Source: Nageia nagi (taxonomy: Eukaryota; Pinophyta). From it: DNA of 64,000 nucleotides. Position numbers and translations under genes: made by a program. The stretch is taken from positions 16,306,001 through 16,370,000 of the forward strand of contig JBITNC010000001.1 in assembly GCA_050084985.1 (NCBI GenBank), in the 5' to 3' direction. Each line of letters opens with the position of its first letter. Position 1 is the first letter of the stretch. Positions 56,700 to 64,000 of the stretch are shown here, piece by piece. Under the pieces are notes generated by a model. That model made no database searches. It was not told the DNA's origin and saw only the letters and a list, made by a program, of their open reading frames with translations.

Positions 56700-58193
56700 T
56701 TTTAAACAAACATCGTAAAAAAGAAACTCTATTTTTATCTTTTATATTATGTTTTCGAGAAAACAATTTAATGCACAAACATCCTATATGCAAACTTACT
56801 TTTAACGGTGTGATTATCTTTTTAACCTTTTCACATATTTTTAATGTTTGAGTTAAATGAACGATATGAGTTGTTCATTTTTAGTCTTTTAATTTTCCTA
56901 GTTTGTTTTGACTAGTCAAGTGTTAAACAAGGTAGGTTGGGTAATTCTAAGTAATGTTTGCAAGTTTCTATGGCTTTTAGCTTGGTTGTAGAAGAGTCTC
57001 CTTTTTTGACTCCTACCTATGAAAAAGTCACCTTGGTCATCACCTCCAAGTGTAATTGGCTCTATGGCTTCAAGTGTGTTATGTTGGTGGGTACAAAGAA
57101 GTAAGAATTAACGGTTGGTAGTGACATCCAACTCGTTAATGTTCAATTATTCCTTTAAGGCCTTATGAAATGCACTTAAACAAGTAAAATACATTTATGC
57201 ATACTACCCTCCCAAACATTCATGTCCATTTACTTATCTTATCTTAATATGATACAATCAAAAGTTTATTTTACGTGGACTTTGACCTTAATAAACACCG
57301 TAGTTCTTTTTAATTATAATGTGATTCGTTATCCAACCTCTTAATGATGTTCATTAACTCCTTCCAGCTGTGGAAGTTTTATATGTGATAAATTTCCTCT
57401 TTTTACTAGTCACATATCTCTTCGACCTCCAATGGAGTGGTAAGAGCAAACTTAGTAAAAGCCATTAAGTGTAGATAAATTAATTAAGTGAGGTTCAATT
57501 ACTCCTCCAAGAGTCACATATCCCTTCGACCTCCAATGGAGTGGTAAGGGTAGACATCTTTAAGAGTGTTAATGTGAAGTAAATTTTCAAATAAGATGTG
57601 AATAAATTTTACCTCTTTCACTTAACTTATTTCTGATCACTTAGGATCGCTTGAAGTGCAAAAATGAGAGCATACTTCGTTAAGTGAAAGTACTTAGTGT
57701 ATTCGAATCTCTCTAATTCATTAACCTTTTAATATGATTTGTACTACCCAAAAACTCGATTTATTTCCTTTAGGTTCATTCCAAATTAATTGTGATTCAT
57801 TTACTTCTTCCAATTGTGAAAGTATTATGTGTAGTAAATTAACCTAATTAATGATAGTGTGAATGTGAAAGAAAAGAAAAATTAATTACTCCTTATCAAG
57901 TCTATTCTGGTCACCTTAGATCGCACAGAGTGCAAAGGGAGAGCATAAGTAGACAAGATAAAAAGTATTAATGTGTATGTACCTTTCACCCAAAACATGA
58001 AAATAAATACATAACATTATACATAAAGTAAATTAATAAAAGATATGCATTTGACCTTTTCTATCCGTTCCTATATTCATTTTAGGCAAAGAAATCACAC
58101 TCAAAAGTATCCTTTCATTTTAACAATACATTATATATTTTATTTTATTTTTTCAGAGATAACAAAAAGAGACAAAATGACCTGGAGTAACAG
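56700..58193 (-). other. leader of element C
   Basis: No ORF of interest. Tandemly related segments with TCGACCTCCAATGGAGTGGTAA occur at 57421 and 57528 (about 107 bp apart), and TGATCACTTAGGATCGC-type words recur near 57632 and 57907. AT-rich otherwise. Confidence 0.5.
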
Positions 58194-58338
58194 TCACCGA
58201 CGTTTAGACAGAGATCGTTGGCATTTATACTGGGTCATCGACGTTCGATTACAATCATTGGCATTTATTCTGGATTACTTTTTAAATCGCTGGTGTTTCT
58301 TACGAGTCATCGATGTCCAATTACAGTCGCTGGCATTT
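58194..58338. repeat. CpG unit array at 20-bp spacing in the leader of element C
   Basis: Units start at 58194, 58215, 58235, 58255, (58275 degenerate), 58287, 58307 and 58327. They fit TCRYYGRYRTYY, for example TCACCGACGTTT, TCATCGACGTTC and TCGCTGGCATTT. The short step between 58275 and 58287 suggests an 8-bp deletion. It is the same motif as before the PMD gene and in the LTRs. Confidence 0.85.
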
Positions 58339-58459
58339 CTGCAATAGATTTCCAAAAAAGTATAGAACACGAAATTCGAAGTTAGTATATGGAAAAATTC
58401 AAATAAACCAGTTAACAGAAAGGTAAAATCATTTTTAACATAGACAAAAACCTCCCTAT

Positions 58460-58621
58460 ATCCAGCAAGTGTAGGGGAGTTGGTGAGAGGGGTAGTTGAA
58501 ATCTCTCGAGTTGTTTGCGGGAGACCCCATGTTCAAATCTCACCCCCTCACTTGCAAGTGGATATGATTAATGTAATAAATGGCGGGTGTTAATTCCCTG
58601 CAAACCTTCATTCAAAAAAAA
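58460..58621 (+). mobile_element. tRNA-derived SINE with 14-bp target duplication
   Basis: A 162-bp insert flanked by AAAAACCTCCCTAT at 58446-58459 and 58622-58635. It has a B-box-like TGTTCAAATCTC (58530-58541) and an A-box-like AGTTGGTGAGAGG (58478-58490) about 45 bp apart, and ends in an A-tail. It lies between the leader array and the primer site of element C. I see no second copy in the window. Confidence 0.8.
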
Positions 58622-58648
58622 AAAAACCTCCCTATCAATAATGGAAGG

Positions 58649-58666
58649 GCCCTCCTTCTAGCGCCA
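58649..58666 (-). other. primer-binding site, element C
   Basis: On the minus strand TGGCGCTAGAAGGAGGGC begins 3 nt after the LTR end (GCAACA). The tRNA is not identified. It differs from the primer site of element A (TGGTGAACCC). Confidence 0.75.
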
Positions 58667-58669
58667 GAA

Positions 58670-59499
58670 TGTTGCAGTGAAAATAGAGCTAGAATGTAGA
58701 ATAACATAAAATAAAATTATTCTTCAGTCTTCACTGAACCTCAAATTATGTAAAATAGATATAAATGTTGTAATTGTAAATTGATATTGATTTTCAGTTC
58801 AAACTACAATTTGCCCTTGGAAGGGACTTTTACAAATGCCATTTGCCAAAATAAGAGTGTTAGATCTCCATTGTTTTTTATTTGCTTGCTTCTTTCCTTG
58901 ATGTGGACAACCTGTAAATTCTACACACATGCAAAAGACAATAACATCAAAGCATCTATGTATGACATGTATTAAATTGAAACTAGCATAAAATAATTAA
59001 AGGTATGAGCTCACAAGATTTTGGCAGCGTTACCCTACTTCAAAATTGGGTTCAATTCCTCCCTTATTACTTTGTATTAGCTTGTATTTATAGATTTTTG
59101 GGTGAGATGTTCCAAGGCGGGTAAGGGGAAGTGAAAAGCCATCGTAGGTCGTAACTGACCCCCTCTATCCACATCATCTTGGAAGAGCGAAATGTTTCAA
59201 CTTTCTTTTGGGTTTCTTGTTCGGCTGTTACAGAGTCACCGACGATTACAAGGCGAACATCGGCGACTGGCTCAAAACGTCGGCGATTATTTTGGGTCAT
59301 CGACGAATGGTTAACAATATTAAAATGACCACCAAATAGTCAAATTTTACCAAAAAGGGGGCATGTGACCACTCGTTTTGCATGTACTCGATGAGAGCTA
59401 TCCAATAATATGGTTTCTGAACCTATTTTATATCATCACAAAGAGTTATGATTATTACAATGTTTACTAGTTAAAGAGGGACAATTTTAGGTGTCTACA
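58670..59499 (-). mobile_element. 5' LTR of element C
   Basis: 830 bp, TG...CA. The minus-strand TATA CTATAAATA is at 59085-59093. The CpG array at 59236-59308 (units at 59236, 59257, 59277, 59297) lies 143 bp upstream of it in element orientation. CAAGG follows at 59500. Confidence 0.93.
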
Positions 59500-59504
59500 C
59501 AAGG

Positions 59505-60726
59505 CACATTGTTCAAACCAATTATCATATAAAATGTATTGCACTTCCTCACTCTATGCATGGAACAAAAACCTTAATGTGGTAATCAACTCAAAAACTG
59601 GTATTTCATTCACTAAAGATAAGAATGACCCCATCATAGTAAAAATGAAAATTGATAAAGCTAACTGCACTAAAGTGTTAAACATTGAATGTGGAATATG
59701 AAAATTACATGCAATGTGGGGATATTATTCATTGGATGGAGCAAATGAAGGTGTTGTAGACTCAAACAATAGAGTATTGGAGTGTGAGTTTTTAGCCTTA
59801 TTGAGTACTGAAGGAGCTAAGAGAAGAGGGGACTGAGCTGGTGATTAGGAAATATTAGATTGAATAGCATAATTCTTCTATTTTCTATAAATTTATTGAA
59901 AAAGGTACCCTTGTATGAAGTCTTGTTTTGATGACTTGTGTGGAATAAGATCTTCAACAACTCCCATGTGTGATTTTTTGCAAAGCTATCCTTATTGTTA
60001 AAAGATAACTATAGTCATTAGTTGAATGATATTGATCACAAATGCTGCAAACTAGAGTTTTTACAGAATAGTAATCACCAATTATATTTTATTTTGTATA
60101 AATGACTACTTCTTGATTTTTCTCAACCTCCATTCTCCTTTCAATCCTCTATACAAACTTGGAAGGTTTTATGGTATTATGTTATAACTCTTGACCCTGT
60201 TTTAAAAGAAATTATATATCTAATAACTAAAAATCAAACAAAATCAAAACACAATCTATTGATCACAATTTACTAATATTTCTTTTTAGAGTTCAAAAAT
60301 AGATAGTTGTACATGACTACTCAACTTCAATGGGATCTAAAGAATAGGTAGATCATCTATTTGACTATGACACCATGAAGATACTCAGTTACAGTTTAAC
60401 ATTGAAATGTCCTTAGTATTACTTAATTTATTATTTTCTAATCAATAGAATTACAACTAGTCTTTCCTATTCTATTAAATCCCCTAGCTCGAGGATGTGT
60501 GACAATGAATTGCTTCTACATAGTGTTGGAAACAATCTCATCAAAGAATTCCTAAAAAGTAATCTCAATTAACACCATGTCCCCCTATGTATAATGAACC
60601 TCTCACTTGTCCAACACTTAGGGACCAGTTAGATCAAATAAGTTGGTACTCCAATTCTACAGGATTTAGTTTTCTAGGAGCTCATCATACATAATAGAGT
60701 AATGTTTGTAACAACAATACCAAAAA
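59505..60726. other. no recognised feature
   Basis: Continuation of the sequence left of element C (27860-32779) after its insertion site. AT-rich, no believable ORF. Confidence 0.45.
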
Positions 60727-62080
60727 TGGTGAGATGGCTATTCACCACTTAATTTATCAATACAAGGTTAGTGTCCAAAGGTTGTATACAATTGAGACTC
60801 TATTTTATATCTATGGTATCCTAAATCACACTTGCAAAATAAAAAATTCAAACAATCATGAAAGCATAAAATAATTTACAAGAATTAAAATGAAAACAAA
60901 ATCAAATACATAAACTGGCAGCTACATAAACCTGGGAGACTTAACATGAATGTTATATGAATTATTAATAGCAATAATAAATAAATAACATACAAAAAAG
61001 AAATTAAAAATAAAGGGTAAAATCTACCAATGAAGTTGGCCAAAATTCAATAGTAAATTCCCCAAGAAAAGACTTAGAAGATTGAGAAGAAAATCAAATT
61101 TTTATTCCTCCAATGCTTACAATTCCATTTTATATCAGAAATATCTGATGCTATCTCTATTCTAACCTATCTAACTAAACTGACTAACTTCTCAATCAAT
61201 GAGAAGTATTATTTATTCTAATATATTTACAATATACTACTAAATTCCTTTAGTCTCATCTTATCAAACTAATCCTACATTCCTATATAGGTACATGTTT
61301 ATTCTATTAATAGTAAACTATTTACAACTTGGAATAAATACAACATGATTCACTACTAATCAGTTTTAAACAACTTCCAGCAATTTTGGTGCTTGAAATT
61401 ATCAACATATTGATATGGCCCTTATCTATAGTGTAAAGATTCAAATCCAACTTTATTATTCAGCAATACAATCTTTGTTTTGATCAAGTCTTTAATAGAT
61501 ATCAAATCTGGAAGCCAAAATTGTAGAGATCATAATGCCCTTCTTACTTGATCTTTTTCAAAATCATAAAAAGATATGAGTACCCATTTTCGTAACAAAG
61601 GTCTCCCCCAAATTTCACTTGATTTTGAAGCTTCATCATCATTTTGAAGCTTTATCTTATTCTGAAGCATCAATAATTCTGAAACTTCATCCTAATTCTG
61701 AAGCTCATAGGTTCTCAAAGGATTATGAAGTGTGAAAGAATTGTGAAGCTTCTTTGACCAGGCTTAATTCTAGGACTGCACTTTCTTTGAAGTTGATTAT
61801 AATTCTTATGCTAGTATTACTTGGGTACCGGACATGATTTTGGAGCTATATCTAAATAATATTGAGATATAACTTTTTACCCCTTTTATTGCTCTTATAA
61901 AGACACAAAGCATTAGATATTCACATAAAATGTAAAATATTAGTAAATAAAAAAATACGACAACTTAATTTATTTAGACTAATTAAACATATTAAAACAT
62001 GCAATTTTATTACTAGAGCATCTCTTATGGTATTTAAATATTGGTATTTTTATGTAAAAATGAGGCCATTATTTGGTCTC
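60727..62080. repeat. 1.36-kb dispersed repeat, copy 2
   Basis: Direct copy of 26497-27859. It contains the same ATTCTGAAGCT-type word run at 61624-61760. Its right edge abuts the CACTA transposase at 62081. Confidence 0.7.
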
Positions 62081-64000
62081 TTTAGTAAACTCACACATTC
62101 ACCAATAGATATATAGTATGTGATCAATACCTTCATGAAGTTGTGGAAATCACGATACTTGAATCCTATCATTTTACCATTATTAGTGAATGCTCTTCTT
62201 AGAGATGATCCATGATCAATTGGTGTTCTAATGGTTTGAACAACTAGATGTAACTTCTCCACTTCATCTTTTTTCATAATCAATATGGGATCAAGTACAT
62301 TTGACATTCCATCTTCATTTTGGCCTATCCATAAGCGAGGCTTTGTCCTAATTTATTTTAATTCATTTCTCACAAATTTACCATCTAAGTCTTTGGTTGT
62401 TGTATACCAATACAAAGAAGATACAACATTCTTTACAATATGCAAATGATCCATCAAATATGCCACTAACAAGTTCTTCAAGTAGGGAAGTCTATAAAAT
62501 ATTGATATCCTTTTCATGCTTGCAAACATGTATAAAATTAATTATAGTATTATCAGTAAAATAATGAAATTGAAATATTACAAATGTGCATATTTTCTCT
62601 AAAAATAATCTCATCATTAGGTAGGTCATTTTTGCCAACAATAATATCATCATCTGAGCCTACGATAGTACCTTTCTCACATTATGTTTATCTAACTTCT
62701 TCAACTTTTTATTGGTACTTTATCAACCAATCCATAAGAGTTGCGTAACGAGGAATGGAGGTGTTATCTTTTTTACCATAAATTTTATTTATTCAAATTT
62801 TATTTTTTGTTGGTAAATATTTTCTATGGCCAAGGTATTCCATCTTCTTCAAATGAGTCAAATATATTGCTATGAGATTTTCTACACACTATGAACAAGC
62901 ATAATAACCTTTTTGTTTGAATGCCTATAATAATTTTTATTAGAGAATGCACAACTAATCATATGGTAAAAGAAAAATAAATAATATATATTTTCAATGT
63001 TAAATTAATATGCACTAATAATAAATATTGTATATATGAATACTTGAACAAAGAATAAGCCTTGGATAATCATGCATAGTCCAACACAATATGTCATATA
63101 ATTTGAATGACCTATGATGGATAGGTCTAGATATATCAGTTATCTGAATTCCTTCTTATAATAGCATCAATTAATCAATTATAAGTTCAAGGTAGACATC
63201 CATATTTTTCACTTGATGCTTTTCAGAGACTATAAGAGCCTACATCAAATGCTCTTTTCTTATAGACATCCATGGAGGTATGTTATAATTGATTATAACA
63301 ATAGGACAACATGAATATATATATATATTATATATATTGCCTAAATGGATTGATACCATCCATTGCTAAACCTAATATGATACACCTAGGTTCAACTTGA
63401 AATTTATCGGGCCACTTTTCCTCTATATGTTTAATTGCTTAAAAAATCCTTGTTGTAACCATGAATTGCATACTCACTAATCATTGTAGTCCATGCAACT
63501 TTGTTTGCATCATGCATCTTATAAAATAATTCTTGGGCCTTGTGTATTATTCCATATTTTGCATACATTAAGGCTATACAAACCATTATGGAAGTCATTG
63601 CATACTTGAAGGTTGTTCACAACTCCAATAATAATTCTGGGGGAATCTTTAAGAACCCAAACACAATTGCCAAATTTTCACTATGTTGGTAGAGAAGTAA
63701 TTCTCTATCATCAACCTTCGCATCATGCAACACATGTATTATGTTTGAAATATATCTTGCTGCCTTCATCTCACTCAATTATTTCTCCAATTTTTCATAG
63801 ATCTCCCATGTTTTGGATGTAATCTATCTCCTACAAGAAAAGCATGTACCCTTTTGTCAACTTCAACCAACTACATCACATCCAAATATCTTCCTGATTT
63901 CTCTATCTTACATGAATATCCTTACTCTTTGGACATCATCCCAACTTCCCACTTCCACATAAATATTCAAAAGAAGAACATAAGATGGAGCATATTTAGG
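62081..64000 (-). pseudogene. CACTA (En/Spm) Tnp2-type transposase, N-terminal and central part
   Basis: Minus-strand reading in shifting frames gives family motifs in the right order: WPDKFQVEPRCIILGLAMDG and INPF (63410-63340), CWTMHDYPRLI (about 63075), MEYLGHRKYLPTKNK (about 62830), DHLHIVKN (62454-62432), and GFKYRDFHNFMKVLI then GECVSL (62167-62090). Transposase_21 proteins have GLxxDGxNPF, TxxDYPxL and DxxHxxKN-type motifs in this order. Introns are probable between the pieces. It is truncated at the 1.36-kb repeat, and its DUF4218/DUF4216 parts are missing here. The N-terminus lies beyond the window. Confidence 0.75.

Larger units (their letters stand above)
32785..59499 (-). mobile_element. 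complete Tat-type gypsy LTR retrotransposon (element C) with nested insertions
   Basis: A 26,715-bp unit bounded by LTRs at 32785-33613 and 58670-59499, both TG...CA, flanked by the 5-bp target duplication CAAGG (32780-32784 and 59500-59504). Removing the copia insertion, the SINE and their duplications leaves about 17.7 kb, large even for Tat/Ogre elements. Minus-strand order: LTR, primer site, leader, ORF1-gag, protease, RT, RNase H, archaeal-type RNase H, integrase, extra ORF, purine tract, LTR. A PMD gene lies on the opposite strand between the extra ORF and the 3' LTR. The dual RNase H and RT signature (FHDYMHDIVEDYVDDLL) place it in Tat. Stops throughout make it inactive. Confidence 0.93.

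Noticed and set aside
58460-58541. A genuine tRNA gene
   Set aside because: The A- and B-box-like sequences do not fold into a clean cloverleaf by eye. The A-tail and long target duplications identify a SINE.
26497-62080. Firm call of the two 1.36-kb repeats as LTRs of one element
   Set aside because: No target duplication, primer site or purine tract is convincing next to either copy, so I report them only as a dispersed repeat.

Overview
The window is nuclear DNA from a plant with a large, repeat-dense genome. It is AT-rich and contains almost nothing but transposable elements: Ty1-copia, Ty3-gypsy of the Tat and chromovirus types, CACTA (En/Spm) transposase remnants and one tRNA-derived SINE. 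A gymnosperm or a large-genome angiosperm would fit, but the sequence does not name the species. I see no functional host gene, no tRNA or rRNA gene and no CRISPR array.

Layout. (1) 1-5335: right-hand part of a Tat-type gypsy element (A): a plus-strand plant-mobile-domain (PMD) gene with its own TATA box, then a minus-strand gag, primer site and one LTR; pol is missing. It sits in an antisense copia leader (5336-6975). (2) 6976-14472: a decayed copia element (B) whose right end is an inverted LTR-leader fragment. (3) 15863-17760: decayed Tat-like gag (D). (4) 19042-22070: a small internally deleted gypsy element (E) with both LTRs. (5) 24840-26460 and 62081-64000: C-terminal and N-terminal parts of CACTA transposases, each bordered by a copy of a 1.36-kb direct repeat. 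(6) 32785-59499: a complete 26.7-kb Tat element (C), minus orientation, with 829/830-bp LTRs, TSD CAAGG, primer site, polypurine tract, ORF1-gag-protease-RT-RNaseH-archaeal RNaseH-integrase, an extra sense ORF, and a plus-strand PMD gene with a retained intron. (7) 35882-44760: a full-length 8,879-bp copia element inside that PMD gene, with 508-bp LTRs that I read as identical, TSD ATGAT and one open 1,308-aa polyprotein. (8) 58460-58621: a SINE with a 14-bp TSD in the leader of element C.

Nesting gives a relative order: host repeats, then Tat C (LTRs about 4% different, genes with in-frame stops), then the copia insertion (LTRs not yet diverged).

Most interesting points: two divergent Tat elements each carry an antisense PMD gene, and both carry CpG-rich motif arrays with helical phasing (about 20 bp in C, about 30 bp in A) in LTRs, leaders and PMD 5' regions. 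The young copia has five 3'-UTR hairpins with compensatory changes, a conserved leader intron ending 2 nt before the gag ATG, and a lysine in place of the catalytic integrase glutamate.
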